A stretch of DNA of 64,000 nt, from positions 558,001-622,000 of the forward strand of contig NZ_KE332377.1 in assembly GCF_000409775.1 (NCBI RefSeq). The letters are read 5' to 3'. This document shows, in pieces, positions 36,533 to 45,820 of the stretch. How positions within the stretch are numbered: position 1 is the first letter of the stretch; every line of letters starts with the position of its first letter. The stretch comes from Litchfieldella anticariensis FP35 = DSM 16096. GTDB lineage: Bacteria > Pseudomonadota > Gammaproteobacteria > Pseudomonadales > Halomonadaceae. The notes under the pieces were generated by a model. That model was not told the origin of the DNA, ran no database searches, and saw only the letters and a list, made by a program, of their open reading frames with translations. The position numbers were made by a program, and so were the translations under genes.

Positions 36533-37756
36533 TCAGATCATTTTCATCATGGCCTGCGTTTCTTTGACGGCCAGCAGATAGCATTCGCGTAATTCTTCGC
36601 TAGGGGGCGAAGCCATAGCGTCAGTCTCTAGCTCCTGATAGTCCCGCGCAAGTGTGAGAATGGCACCCAGTGTGCCGCTATTGCCTGTCAGTGCCTGAGC
36701 GACACTGTCACTCAATGGTATCTCGTCCAACAGTTCGGCCATCTCGACACCCAGCATGGCGTCCATCAACGAAAACAATCCAGTAGTGAAGGCGTCCTCA
36801 GCATCGATGTGGTAGAAGGGGGTGGCCAAGTGTTTACACATGAAGGCTCGGATCAGAGCGTGTTGCATGGTCAGGCGGCAGATTGGGCCGTTCTGGGCCA
36901 GCATCACAGTAGCCACCAACGTGCGTAATTCCGTCAAACCCAGCAATTGCAGGCCACGCTTTAGATTGGTGGTCTCACACTGACCGAAATGGCTAGAGTT
37001 GGCGCGCTTGATGACGGTCAGATAGAGGTGCGGATCCTGTGCGATCATGTTGGCGATCCAGTCGAAGTTGACCATGTCACGATAGAGTTCGCGGATCAGC
37101 TTGATCTGGATACTACTGTTGCTGCGGCGCTGTCGAAGCGGTGAAACCAGGTTCTTTGGACGAGCAAAGAAAAAGCCTTGAAACAGAGAAAAGCCTTGAG
37201 CCTTGGTGCGTTCGAAAGTTTCCAGGCTTTCCACCTTCTCGGCCAGCAAGGTACAACCATGCTTTCGGTAGAAAGCCAGGTGTCGAAGATCGTAGGGCTC
37301 GACGACATCGACCTTGACGATATCGGCAAGTGTAACCAAGGCAGCGTTGTTGCTATTGATCACGTAGTCATCGAGGGCGATCCGATAGCCTTGCCTCTTG
37401 ATCAGTTGCAAGGCAGAGATGATCTCTTCATTGGCATCGACGCTCTCGAGCACCTCGATCACGACTTTCTCGGGAGGAAGGGGCAAAAGCTCCGGGCGTT
37501 CCAGCCACTCTCTTGACACATTGATGAAGAGCAAGCGATCACCGATCAATTTGTCGAGTCCGATCTCGTATATGGCCATGCTGCTGGCACGGGCTGTGGC
37601 AAGTAATGGATCGCGGACCTCGACGCGGTCATCGTGTATGGAGGCACGGTAGAGGAGTTCGTCGGCGAGGTGTCGATAATCGCCATCGCAGATGGGTTGG
37701 AGTGCGATGCAATAATTATCGCCAAGGGAGGGCGCAGATTGATCTAGTGTGCTCAC
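36533..37756 (-). CDS. EAL-HDOD domain protein (YuxH-like)
   Basis: A 407-aa cytoplasmic protein with an N-terminal EAL domain (about 1-200) and a C-terminal HDOD domain (about 205-400). The EAL signature reads ELLYR, and other family residues are largely kept: FINVSREWL, IEVLES, IALDDYV, ADIVKVD, AEKVES and LFQGFFFARP. The motif variants (EAL to ELL, DDFG to DDYV) leave phosphodiesterase activity uncertain; many EAL-HDOD proteins are inactive and act as regulators. It converges on fliA with only 27 bases between the stops, and this placement in the motility block suggests a link to c-di-GMP or motility control. Confidence 0.88.
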   Translation of the reverse strand: MSTLDQSAPSLGDNYCIALQPICDGDYRHLADELLYRASIHDDRVEVRDPLLATARASSMAIYEIGLDKLIGDRLLFINVSREWLERPELLPLPPEKVVIEVLESVDANEEIISALQLIKRQGYRIALDDYVINSNNAALVTLADIVKVDVVEPYDLRHLAFYRKHGCTLLAEKVESLETFERTKAQGFSLFQGFFFARPKNLVSPLRQRRSNSSIQIKLIRELYRDMVNFDWIANMIAQDPHLYLTVIKRANSSHFGQCETTNLKRGLQLLGLTELRTLVATVMLAQNGPICRLTMQHALIRAFMCKHLATPFYHIDAEDAFTTGLFSLMDAMLGVEMAELLDEIPLSDSVAQALTGNSGTLGAILTLARDYQELETDAMASPPSEELRECYLLAVKETQAMMKMI

Positions 37757-37888
37757 GAACCGGCTCCCTCCTGGCGAATGGCTGGTTCTTGGGCCGCCAT
37801 TGTGCTTGTAATGGTTAGGCGGCCCTACTTTTGACTATAGATGTTACTCCCCGTCTATATAAGTTGACAATCTACTACGGAATCGATA

Positions 37889-39169
37889 TCAGGCCTGCTG
37901 AGGGCGGCGACGTGGACGGCGTCGCCGCTGAGGGCGGTGATTGGGGTCAGCTGCTTGTTTTTGGCGCGCATCAGGTGTGCCACGGCTAGCACCTTGACGA
38001 CGTCGACCGTTTTCGATCGGTTCCGGCTTGGCATTGGGATCGGGCTCGAAGCCTGGCTCGATGCGTTTCTCCAGCGGCCGTTTGATCAGCCGTTCGATGT
38101 TGCCGAGAAGTCCGTATTCGTCAATGCATACCAGGGAAATCGCTTGGCCCAAACTGCCAGCACGACCGGTGCGACCGATACGATGGACGTAATCCTCAGC
38201 GACATTGGGTAGCTCGAAATTGACGACATGCGGAAGTTCGCTGATATCCAGCCCGCGAGCGGCAATGTCGGTAGCGACCAAGACCTGAAGCGTGCCGCTC
38301 TTGAAGGCGGCTAGTGCCTTGGTGCGTGCCGACTGGCTCTTGTTGCCGTGAATCGCCATGGCCGGAATGTCTTGCTTGGAGAGTTGCTCGGCTAGCCGGT
38401 TGGCACCATGTTTAGTGCGTGTGAAAACGAGTACCTGATACCACTGATGCTCGTTGATCAAATGAGCGAGGAGGTCGCGTTTCTTCTCGCGATCGACCCG
38501 GTAGATGGTCTGATCGATGGTTTCGGCGGTGGTGTTACGACGTGCCACTTCGATCAGTGTTGGGTCGTTCAGCAGTTTACCTGCCAGTGCTTGGATTTCG
38601 GTAGAGAACGTTGCCGAGAACAGCAGGTTCTGGCGTTTCTCCGGCAGTAGGCGCAACACCTTGCGAATATCGTGAATGAAGCCCATGTCGAGCATGCGGT
38701 CGGCTTCGTCGAGCACAAGGGTCTCCACTTGGGACAAGTCGACATGACGTTGCTGGTGGAGATCCAGGAGGCGGCCTGGTGTCGCGATCAGGATATCGAG
38801 TCCTGGACGGATGGCATCGACTTGAGGCTGCTGGCCCACTCCACCAAAGATCACATGAGAGCGTAGGGGGATGTAACGCCCATAGGCTTGGATGTTATCC
38901 CCAATCTGGGCGGCCAATTCGCGAGTCGGTGCCAATATCAGTGCCCGAACCTGTCGGGCCTTGGGGCGTGGTCCATCGGCCAGGCGTTGTAGCAAGGGGA
39001 GAGTGAACCCGGCGGTCTTGCCGGTACCGGTCTGGGCACTGGCCAATAGATCTCCCCCTTGTAGAACGGCAGGGATTGCCTGGCGTTGGATAGGAGTGGG
39101 GGTGGAATAGCCTTGTTCGTCGACCGCGCGCAGAAGTTCGGCGCGCAGGCCAAGGTTGGAAAAGCTCAT
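37889..39169 (-). CDS. rhlE: DEAD-box RNA helicase RhlE
   Basis: ATP-dependent RNA helicase involved in ribosome assembly and RNA turnover. The 426-aa product has the Q motif ([13 protein letters not shown]), motif I AQTGTGKT, motif [14 protein letters not shown], motif III SAT, and motif [12 protein letters not shown]. The short C-terminal tail is basic and R/P/Q-rich (about 380-426), as in RhlE. The leader (39170-39349) contains a 7-bp hairpin, CGCCTAC-GTGT-GTAGGCG at 39200-39217, that might act in control of its own message. Confidence 0.95.
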   Translation of the reverse strand: MSFSNLGLRAELLRAVDEQGYSTPTPIQRQAIPAVLQGGDLLASAQTGTGKTAGFTLPLLQRLADGPRPKARQVRALILAPTRELAAQIGDNIQAYGRYIPLRSHVIFGGVGQQPQVDAIRPGLDILIATPGRLLDLHQQRHVDLSQVETLVLDEADRMLDMGFIHDIRKVLRLLPEKRQNLLFSATFSTEIQALAGKLLNDPTLIEVARRNTTAETIDQTIYRVDREKKRDLLAHLINEHQWYQVLVFTRTKHGANRLAEQLSKQDIPAMAIHGNKSQSARTKALAAFKSGTLQVLVATDIAARGLDISELPHVVNFELPNVAEDYVHRIGRTGRAGSLGQAISLVCIDEYGLLGNIERLIKRPLEKRIEPGFEPDPNAKPEPIENGRRRQGASRGTPDARQKQAADPNHRPQRRRRPRRRPQQA

Positions 39170-39199
39170 GCAAACTCCAGAGCATGCGCATCCACCGTT

Positions 39200-39217
39200 C
39201 GCCTACGTGTGTAGGCG
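39200..39217 (-). repeat. Hairpin in the rhlE leader
   Basis: CGCCTAC (39200-39206), loop GTGT, GTAGGCG (39211-39217): a perfect 7-bp stem about 30 bases upstream of the rhlE start. No other feature is evident in the 180-base gap to pqiC. Confidence 0.35.
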
Positions 39218-39349
39218 TGAGTCCCTGGCCAATGCGCGAAAAAATGGGATGACAGGTGCGGCAGGAGGGACTGGATATGTGCCGCGGGCGTGCATCATGG
39301 CAGAAAAACGCGTGATATGCAGTAAAGGAAAGGTTGCATGATGACAATC

Positions 39350-39949
39350 TCATTGCAATTCGATGATGCGTTCGGCGAGTTGGTCTGCGACTTTGTCCCA
39401 ACTTTGTCCGAGCGCTCGGACCAGGGCGGGATATCCATCGGCATCCAACTCTGTCTGAGCGTTGAAAGGTTCTTGTGTCAGAAGTTGCCCTTGGCCACCA
39501 TGCAACTGCCACTGACCACTAGCGACAGCAAGACCATCGTAGCGCCCTTGGAAGCGCTCGACCTCTAGACGTAATGACAAAGCGTCGCTGTTGACGGTGC
39601 CAGCGCCGAGCACTCGCGTGTCTGCAAGGCGATTCGCCAAGCGATGACGCAGGCCGCGCTCCAACTGTCGGCCCAATTCTTCGGCCCAAAGATGCTCGCG
39701 GGCCTGGTTGAGGGTGATGTCGTCAAGTTGCAGGACAATGCCTTCGCTGTCGAGGTAATTTGCCATGCGTATAGGGCGTACCACCAGGGTATGCGTGGGG
39801 TCCATCGTGGTGCGCGGTGCCGAAATCGTATCGAGAGGCAGGGTGTAGCGATAACTGGGTGAGGGAGTCGAGGCACACCCAGTCAGTCCCAGGACTGCCA
39901 GTAGCACCGGCGCACAATGCCGCAATACCAGTGAACGGGTGACAATCAT
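39350..39949 (-). CDS. pqiC: Outer-membrane lipoprotein PqiC (DUF330 family)
   Basis: Lipoprotein component of the PqiABC inter-membrane lipid transport system. I use ATG 39949 (strong AAGGAG about 10 bases upstream), giving 199 aa; an earlier ATG at 39976 overlaps the pqiB stop and has no clear ribosome site. The signal peptide ends in the lipobox LTGC, with C25 as the lipidated residue. The rest is mixed alpha/beta, as expected of the ABC-type transport auxiliary domain. It follows pqiB, the E. coli order. Confidence 0.88.
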   Translation of the reverse strand: MIVTRSLVLRHCAPVLLAVLGLTGCASTPSPSYRYTLPLDTISAPRTTMDPTHTLVVRPIRMANYLDSEGIVLQLDDITLNQAREHLWAEELGRQLERGLRHRLANRLADTRVLGAGTVNSDALSLRLEVERFQGRYDGLAVASGQWQLHGGQGQLLTQEPFNAQTELDADGYPALVRALGQSWDKVADQLAERIIELQ

Positions 39950-39972
39950 ACGGTTTGATCTCCTTGTCATTG

Positions 39973-41634
39973 TCATCGCGGCGCTTGAGGCTCGGGGTCT
40001 TCATCGAGACTTCGTTCAAAGATCAAGGCATTGGGTTGTTCGCTCAGGGTACGTGCCACTGGTTGCAAGTCCCGCATCAGCCGCTCCAGGCGTTCCAGGG
40101 TACTGGTCAGTTCACGGTAGGCACCGGAACTCGGTGAAAAGCCCTGCAACGTCTGACGCAATTCTTTGAGGGTTTGGTTGAGATTGTCAGGCATTTCACG
40201 TGTCGAGGGATCGTCGAGCAGTGCCTGGAACGATTCGCTAAGCTGGCGGACATCGGCAAGCATGGCCTCGGATGTTTGCAGGTTGCGGTCCAGGCTGGAA
40301 AGTAGTGGCTCGATTTTCAGGCTATTGAGCTTGTTGAGCAGATTGGTGAGTTGAGCTTCGAGTTGGGCAAAACCACTGGAAGTGGTGGGGAAGACCGTAC
40401 GATCTTCGAAGCGCTCTGCCACATAGGTATCTGCCAGATCTGGGTGGAAGTTCAGGTCGACGAACAGGGCGCCGGTGAGCAGGTTGCCACTCTTGAGAGA
40501 AGCGCGAAGCCCAAGTCCGAACATGCGCTTGAAGCGCTGATCCCACTCCTCGAGGTCAATGGGGCCGTTGTCGTTTGCGCCTGCGATGCGCTGAGGTTCG
40601 ATACGAATCAGCACTGGGATAGCAAATCGCGGTCGCGACTCCGGCTGGGGAGCCCTGAAATTCCAGGGTACGCTGGCTACCGTACCCACACGCACGCCGC
40701 GAAATTCCACTGGTGCCCCGCGCGACAAACCACGTACGGTATCGTCGATCAGCAGGACGTACTCCAGGTAGCGGTTGAACGTGCCTTGACGGGCGCTCTC
40801 TTCATCTTCGTAGAGGGTGAAAGTCGCATCGGGATCAACGGAGGCGCCGCGCGGAATGTCCTCGAGGTAGCCAAAGGTCACGCCGCCGCCGACCAGGGCT
40901 TCCAATGACTCGAGATTGACATGGATACCCTCGGAGTCAAGGCGCAGGTCGACACCGCTAGCCGACCAGAATCGCGTATTGTCGGTAATCAAGGTGTCGT
41001 AAGGGGTTTCGATGAACAGTCGGTGACGCATCCGGCGTGCCTGGGCGTCGAATTGCGCTTCTTCCACACGTCCGACGGTATAGCCCTGATAGGTGACAGG
41101 GTCGCCTACGGTCAGAGAATTGCCAAGTTGGCTGATCAGGTTGATGCGGATACCTTGCGCACCGGCAGGAGCGACAGGAGGGTGGTCGAGTACATTGAAT
41201 TCACGTCGTTCTTCATCGCTTTCCCCAGGCTGCAGTTGTATGTAGGCGCCAGAAAGCACAGTTCCCAAGCCGCTGATGCCTTCACGGCCAATACGCGGCT
41301 TGACCACCCAGAAGCGGGTATCTTCGACCAACATGCGCTCGACATCGGGACTCATGCGTGCCGTGATCACCGCATGGTTCAGGTCATCCGACAGCCGTAC
41401 CTGTTCGACACGACCGACTTCCACGTTGCGGGATTTGATCAGCGTGCTACCGGCCTCGATGCCTTCGGCATTAGACATGCTTAGGGTAATCAGAGGGCCT
41501 CGGCTGGTGATATTGTCATAAATCAGCCATAGGCCGATCAGTACGGCGACCACCGGCACGATCCAGATGGGCGATAAACGCGTTTGCCGGCGTCGTATGG
41601 CACGCTGAGTGTCATTGGCCTGTTCGTCGGTCAT
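39973..41634 (-). CDS. pqiB: MCE-domain protein PqiB
   Basis: Forms a periplasm-spanning needle of MCE rings for lipid transfer between membranes. The 553-aa product has one N-terminal membrane helix (about 18-40, LSPIWIVPVVAVLIGLWLIYD), then three MCE/MlaD-type domains starting near residues 48 (GPLITLSMSNAEGIEAGSTLIKSRNVEVGRVEQV), 163 (QGYTVGRVEEAQFD) and 285 (GVRVGTVASV). The C-terminal region (about 430-530) is helical and includes repeated leucines, as in PqiB needle helices. It overlaps the end of pqiA by 4 bases. Confidence 0.95.
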   Translation of the reverse strand: MTDEQANDTQRAIRRRQTRLSPIWIVPVVAVLIGLWLIYDNITSRGPLITLSMSNAEGIEAGSTLIKSRNVEVGRVEQVRLSDDLNHAVITARMSPDVERMLVEDTRFWVVKPRIGREGISGLGTVLSGAYIQLQPGESDEERREFNVLDHPPVAPAGAQGIRINLISQLGNSLTVGDPVTYQGYTVGRVEEAQFDAQARRMRHRLFIETPYDTLITDNTRFWSASGVDLRLDSEGIHVNLESLEALVGGGVTFGYLEDIPRGASVDPDATFTLYEDEESARQGTFNRYLEYVLLIDDTVRGLSRGAPVEFRGVRVGTVASVPWNFRAPQPESRPRFAIPVLIRIEPQRIAGANDNGPIDLEEWDQRFKRMFGLGLRASLKSGNLLTGALFVDLNFHPDLADTYVAERFEDRTVFPTTSSGFAQLEAQLTNLLNKLNSLKIEPLLSSLDRNLQTSEAMLADVRQLSESFQALLDDPSTREMPDNLNQTLKELRQTLQGFSPSSGAYRELTSTLERLERLMRDLQPVARTLSEQPNALIFERSLDEDPEPQAPR

Positions 41635-42935
41635 GGCGTTTTTTCCTGCGGGTGGTGAGAGTACCGTGCCTGGGGATCATCCCAGATCAGACGCGGATCG
41701 AAGGTCATGGCGGCGAGCATGGTCAGGACCACCACACTACCGAAAGCGAGTGCCGCGGGGCCAGGTGTGATTGACATCAGGGTGCCGGCACGAATTAGTG
41801 CCACCAGGATCGACACCACGAAGACGTCGACCATCGACCAGCGGCCGATGAATTCAGTGATCCGATACAACTGAGTGCGGGTGGGGCCACTGAATTCGCT
41901 GCTGCGCGGGACGACCAGACACAGCCATGATAGTGCTATCAGCTTGCATACCGGCACCAGGATGCTAGCGGTGAAGATCACGGCGGCAACGGGCCAGGAT
42001 CCCATCTGCCATAGTTCGATGACACCACCGATGATAGTCGAGGGATGGCTTTGACCCAGCGATGTGGTGGTCATGATCGGATAGACGTTGGCGGGAACGT
42101 ACATGACCGTAGCGGCGGCCAAGAGTGCCCAGGTGCGTTGTAGGCTATGAGGTCGCCGAGCGTGCAAGGACTCGCCACAGCGTCGGCAATGTCCATGACC
42201 ATTGGCCTCCAGGCGATTGATCAGCCCACAAGTGGGACACCCTGCCAGGTTTTGGGGCGCGGCTGTCTGACCGCTGCGAATGCCTTCGGGTGCCAGGGGT
42301 TCTCCGGCCAGGGAGAACCACATCCAGTCGGCATCGATTGACTGGGTGGTTAGCAGCAGCAGGAACGCGAAGGCACAAAATGCCCAAAAGGAGATGCCGA
42401 CTTCAATCTGCGCCAAACCGGCGACTTTGATCAAGCTGACCAGGGCGCCGATGATGAAAACGTCGGCCATCATCCAAGGATGAAGGTGAGCCAGCGAGCG
42501 AGCGATGCCACGACTGTAGGGGAGAGGAGCATTGCCCAGCAGTCCGATCTGCAGCCACATCACGCCTACCAAATAGACCGCTGGAAGCACGAGGATGGTC
42601 AAGGCCACGCCGATGGCAACGAGAGGTTCATGAAAACCGATCAGAGTGGTGACCGTTTGTGTCAACTCGATGCGATTGCTGATTCCGCTGACCTCAAAAC
42701 TGACGAATGGAAAGGAGACGGCCAGCAGTAAAGCGATCAGCGCGCTGGTGGCCAAGGCCAGACTGCGTTGTACGGGCCGATAGTGGCGTTTGGCCAAGGT
42801 ATAGCCGCAGCGTGGACAGTCGGCCCGTTCCCTTGGGCGCAACGGTGGCAGTGCGACCACCCAGTCGCATTCATGGCAAGCACGAAGACGCCGCCGTGAG
42901 ACACGGACTTCGGGGGAATTCGGCTCTACCTCCAT
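41631..42935 (-). CDS. pqiA: Integral membrane protein PqiA
   Basis: Two-domain membrane partner of PqiB. I use ATG 42935, giving 434 aa; an upstream frame to 43055 adds 40 residues with four cysteines that look untranslated. The protein holds two PqiA repeats, each with a cysteine zinc-ribbon-like cluster (CHECD...CPRCGY near 20-45, and CPTCG...CRRCGE near 235-260) followed by about four membrane helices (for example PFVSFEVSGISNRIELTQT and VYPIMTTTSLGQ). This matches the full-length form in enterics. It is first in the leftward pqiABC operon; E. coli pqi responds to redox stress through SoxS, which I cannot judge here. Confidence 0.9.
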   Translation of the reverse strand: MEVEPNSPEVRVSRRRLRACHECDWVVALPPLRPRERADCPRCGYTLAKRHYRPVQRSLALATSALIALLLAVSFPFVSFEVSGISNRIELTQTVTTLIGFHEPLVAIGVALTILVLPAVYLVGVMWLQIGLLGNAPLPYSRGIARSLAHLHPWMMADVFIIGALVSLIKVAGLAQIEVGISFWAFCAFAFLLLLTTQSIDADWMWFSLAGEPLAPEGIRSGQTAAPQNLAGCPTCGLINRLEANGHGHCRRCGESLHARRPHSLQRTWALLAAATVMYVPANVYPIMTTTSLGQSHPSTIIGGVIELWQMGSWPVAAVIFTASILVPVCKLIALSWLCLVVPRSSEFSGPTRTQLYRITEFIGRWSMVDVFVVSILVALIRAGTLMSITPGPAALAFGSVVVLTMLAAMTFDPRLIWDDPQARYSHHPQEKTP

Positions 42936-43140
42936 CTTGGAGGACTGCCGTGGCTCTTGAGAATGAGTAGGCTCGGACAAAAAACGCTCTCGAAGTATTG
43001 GTCGAATACAGCACCTGCATGTCATTATGCCGCTTGTGTTCGTACATACAAACATTCATGCCTGAATGTCGATGCTTTACTATCAGACGCCTGAGTGCAC
43101 GGCGGCAGGCTGGATATCAACTGCAAGGAAATGATTGTCG

Positions 43141-44130
43141 ATGTTGCTGTCGATTGTTGCCATCGTGGTAGGGCTGATATTGCTGGTGTGGAGTGCTGAG
43201 CGTTTTGTTGAAGGGGCAGCGGTGACAGCGCGGCATTTGGGGTTGTCTCCGCTATTGATCGGCATGTTGGTCATGGGCTTTGGAACATCGGCCCCCGAAC
43301 TGATGGTATCGGCACTGGCGTCGATACAGGGTAATCCAGGCTTGGCGTTGGGCAATGCCTACGGATCGAACATTGCCAATGTCGGCCTGATCCTGGGACT
43401 GGTGGCACTGATTTCACCGCTGGCAGTGCATTCTCAAGTACTCCGGCAAGAGTTACCGTTGCTGGGACTGGTGACTTTGCTGGCGGCGTGGCAACTGCGC
43501 GATGGCACTATCGTTGCCTTCGAAGCGGGGGTATTGTTGCTGGTGCTCGTGCTGTTCATCGGGCTCAGCATTTGGAGAGCGCGGCAGGCCGGGGCCAGCG
43601 AGGATCCTCTGGCGGACGATGCGACGGAAAGCCTGTCGTTCAAGCCAATGTCACTCGCCGTTGGCATCACGTGGACGCTGATTGGCCTGGGACTATTGAT
43701 CGCCAGCTCTCGCATCCTGGTATGGGGCGCAGTGGACATTGCCCAATTCTTTGGTGTCAGCGATCTGATCATCGGGCTGACAGTGGTGGCGGTGGGTACC
43801 TCACTGCCGGAACTGGCTTCGTCGATCAGTGCCTTGCGCCGCCAAGAACACGACCTGGTGTTGGGTAACGTGATCGGTTCCAACTTGTTCAATACGCTGG
43901 CTGTGGTGGGATTGGCCGGTGTCATCCATCCGATCGACGTCGGGGGTGAAGTGCTGGCCCGCGATTGGCCGGTAATGGCGACGATGACGCTGTTGATGGC
44001 GATCTTCGCCATGGGCTGGCGTGGCCGTCAGGGGCGCATCAATCGTCTGGAAGGCGGTGTATTGCTGTTGCTGTTTCTGAGCTATACCACCTATCTGGTC
44101 AATACGGTGATCCAGGCGGGAGGGGCATGA
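43141..44130 (+). CDS. Calcium/sodium antiporter of the CaCA family (YrbG-like)
   Basis: Inner-membrane cation exchanger. ATG 43141 (TTG 43135 is also possible) gives 329 aa with about ten helices. Two inverted alpha-repeats carry the ion-binding motifs: GFGTSAPELMVSALA...GNAYGSNIANVG near 40-90 and AVGTSLPELASSISA...GNVIGSNLFNTLAVVG near 215-265. These are typical of the YrbG/CaxA branch. It is likely to exchange Ca2+ for Na+ or H+. It stands alone; the next gene begins 270 bases downstream. Confidence 0.92.
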   Translation: MLLSIVAIVVGLILLVWSAERFVEGAAVTARHLGLSPLLIGMLVMGFGTSAPELMVSALASIQGNPGLALGNAYGSNIANVGLILGLVALISPLAVHSQVLRQELPLLGLVTLLAAWQLRDGTIVAFEAGVLLLVLVLFIGLSIWRARQAGASEDPLADDATESLSFKPMSLAVGITWTLIGLGLLIASSRILVWGAVDIAQFFGVSDLIIGLTVVAVGTSLPELASSISALRRQEHDLVLGNVIGSNLFNTLAVVGLAGVIHPIDVGGEVLARDWPVMATMTLLMAIFAMGWRGRQGRINRLEGGVLLLLFLSYTTYLVNTVIQAGGA

Positions 44131-44399
44131 TATTTAGCCTTTTGAGGCTGCCCTGTACCTTGTGCCTCTAAGAGAGTGAGGAGTCTCGATTTCTGTATTC
44201 CCTCGGGCTGCGGCAATTGACCACAGCCGTTAGCGGCCAAGGTGCGGCAACACGACACAGCCATTGAGACGTGTCATCCTTCCGCTTCCAAGCTCCTGTC
44301 GGTAGGCTATTTTACTGATACCGACATCGGGAACCACTGGATAAATTCTTGCGCTGATGTCGCTCGTCGATTTATTCAGTCCTTCCATAGGAGTAGGTC

Positions 44400-45809
44400 A
44401 TGGAGCTCGATCCGCTGTTGCTGTCACGAATGCAGTTTGCGTTCGTGGTGTCCTTTCATGCGATATTCCCGGTGTTCACCATCGGTCTTGCGTCTTATCT
44501 TGCCGTACTCAACGGTCTTTTCTACCGTACCGAGAATCCAGCTTGGGAACGCTTGGCGGTGTTCTGGACCAAGGTGTTTGCCGTGGTGTTCGGCATGGGC
44601 GTGGTGTCAGGCATCGTGATGTCCTTCCAGTTTGGAACCAACTGGAGCAACTTCTCCTTTGCGGCGGCGAACTTCCTGGGACCGATGCTCAGTTACGAAG
44701 TGGTTACCGCCTTCTTTCTCGAGGCGGCCTTTCTCGGCGTCCTGCTGTTCGGTCGGGGCAAAGTGCCCCAAGGAGTACACCTGTTCGCCTCCATCATGGT
44801 GGCCGTCGGTACCTTCATCTCCGCATTCTGGATCCTTGCCGCCAATAGTTGGATGCAGACGCCGGTCGGGGTCGAGTTGATCGACAACCGCTTCCATATC
44901 ACCGACTGGAGCGAAGCGATCTTCAATCCCTCCTTCCCCTACCGCTTCACGCATATGGTGCTTGCCTCCTTTCTCACCGGCGGTTTTGTGGTGGCCGGGG
45001 TCAGTGCCTGGTACCTGTTGATCGGACGCGATGTGAGGGCCAACAAGAAGGCGCTTTCCATGTGCCTATGGCTGCTGCTGGTGTTGGCGCCAGCTCAGGC
45101 TCTGGTAGGCGATTTCCATGGCCTGAACACTCTGGAACATCAGCCCACCAAGGTGGCTGCCATGGAAGGCAATTGGGAGACCAGTTCTCATACTCCCTTG
45201 TTGTTGTTTGCCATCCCCGACCAAGCGGCCCAGACCAATCGCTTCGAAATCGGTATTCCCAGCCTGGCTAGCGTGATCCTCACACATCACCCGGCTGGAG
45301 TGGTGCCAGGGATCAGTGAAATGCCACCCGAACAGCAGCCACCGGTATGGTTGGTGTTCTGGTCGTTCCGGATCATGGTGGCGCTCGGTTTCCTGATGAT
45401 TGCCGTCGCCTTGGCAGGGTTGTGGTTGCGCCGTGGCGGTCGAATCTACGAGCATCGCGGTTTCCTACAGCTACTGCGGCTGATGAGCGTTACTCCCTTC
45501 ATTGCCGTGTTGGCTGGCTGGTTCGTCACCGAGACCGGCCGAGCACCGTGGCTGGTCTACGGCATGATGACCCATGCCGAGGCAGTGACTCCCTCGCTGA
45601 CGGGGGGCATGGCATTGTTCACCCTGGTCGGTTATGTGGCGGTCTATGCGGTGGTGTTCTGGGCCGGTACCTACTACCTGACCCGGGTAGTGCGCAACGG
45701 TATGCAAGAGGGTGGTGAAGAGATCAAAGGCGAAGTGGAACGGCCGATGCGGCCTCTATCGGCCACGCATACGCCTTTCGATGACGTTTCCACCAATCCA
45801 AGCAAATAA
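44400..45809 (+). CDS. cioA: Cyanide-insensitive-type quinol oxidase (bd family) subunit I
   Basis: Catalytic subunit of a bd-type terminal oxidase that oxidises quinol and reduces oxygen. The 469-aa product has about nine membrane helices and a short Q-loop, and resembles P. aeruginosa CioA throughout: H20 in FVVSFHAIFPVFTIG, GMGVVSGIVMSFQFGTNW, ILAANSWMQTP, and GDFHGLNTLEHQPTKVAAMEG in place of the enteric GRQPW/long-loop region. The gap before it (44131-44399) shows a weak hairpin AGCCT-N4-AGGCT but no recognisable Fnr/Anr or other site. It is 11 bases upstream of subunit II with AAGGAG between. Confidence 0.92.
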   Translation: MELDPLLLSRMQFAFVVSFHAIFPVFTIGLASYLAVLNGLFYRTENPAWERLAVFWTKVFAVVFGMGVVSGIVMSFQFGTNWSNFSFAAANFLGPMLSYEVVTAFFLEAAFLGVLLFGRGKVPQGVHLFASIMVAVGTFISAFWILAANSWMQTPVGVELIDNRFHITDWSEAIFNPSFPYRFTHMVLASFLTGGFVVAGVSAWYLLIGRDVRANKKALSMCLWLLLVLAPAQALVGDFHGLNTLEHQPTKVAAMEGNWETSSHTPLLLFAIPDQAAQTNRFEIGIPSLASVILTHHPAGVVPGISEMPPEQQPPVWLVFWSFRIMVALGFLMIAVALAGLWLRRGGRIYEHRGFLQLLRLMSVTPFIAVLAGWFVTETGRAPWLVYGMMTHAEAVTPSLTGGMALFTLVGYVAVYAVVFWAGTYYLTRVVRNGMQEGGEEIKGEVERPMRPLSATHTPFDDVSTNPSK

Positions 45810-45820
45810 GGAGCGCCGCC

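Noticed and set aside
42936-43055. Upstream extension of pqiA with several cysteines
   Set aside because: Adds 40 residues absent from other PqiA proteins, with no good ribosome site; the ATG at 42935 fits the family start better.
44136-44149. Small hairpin AGCCT-TTTG-AGGCT after the antiporter gene
   Set aside because: Only a 5-bp stem, with no T-run; too weak to call a terminator.
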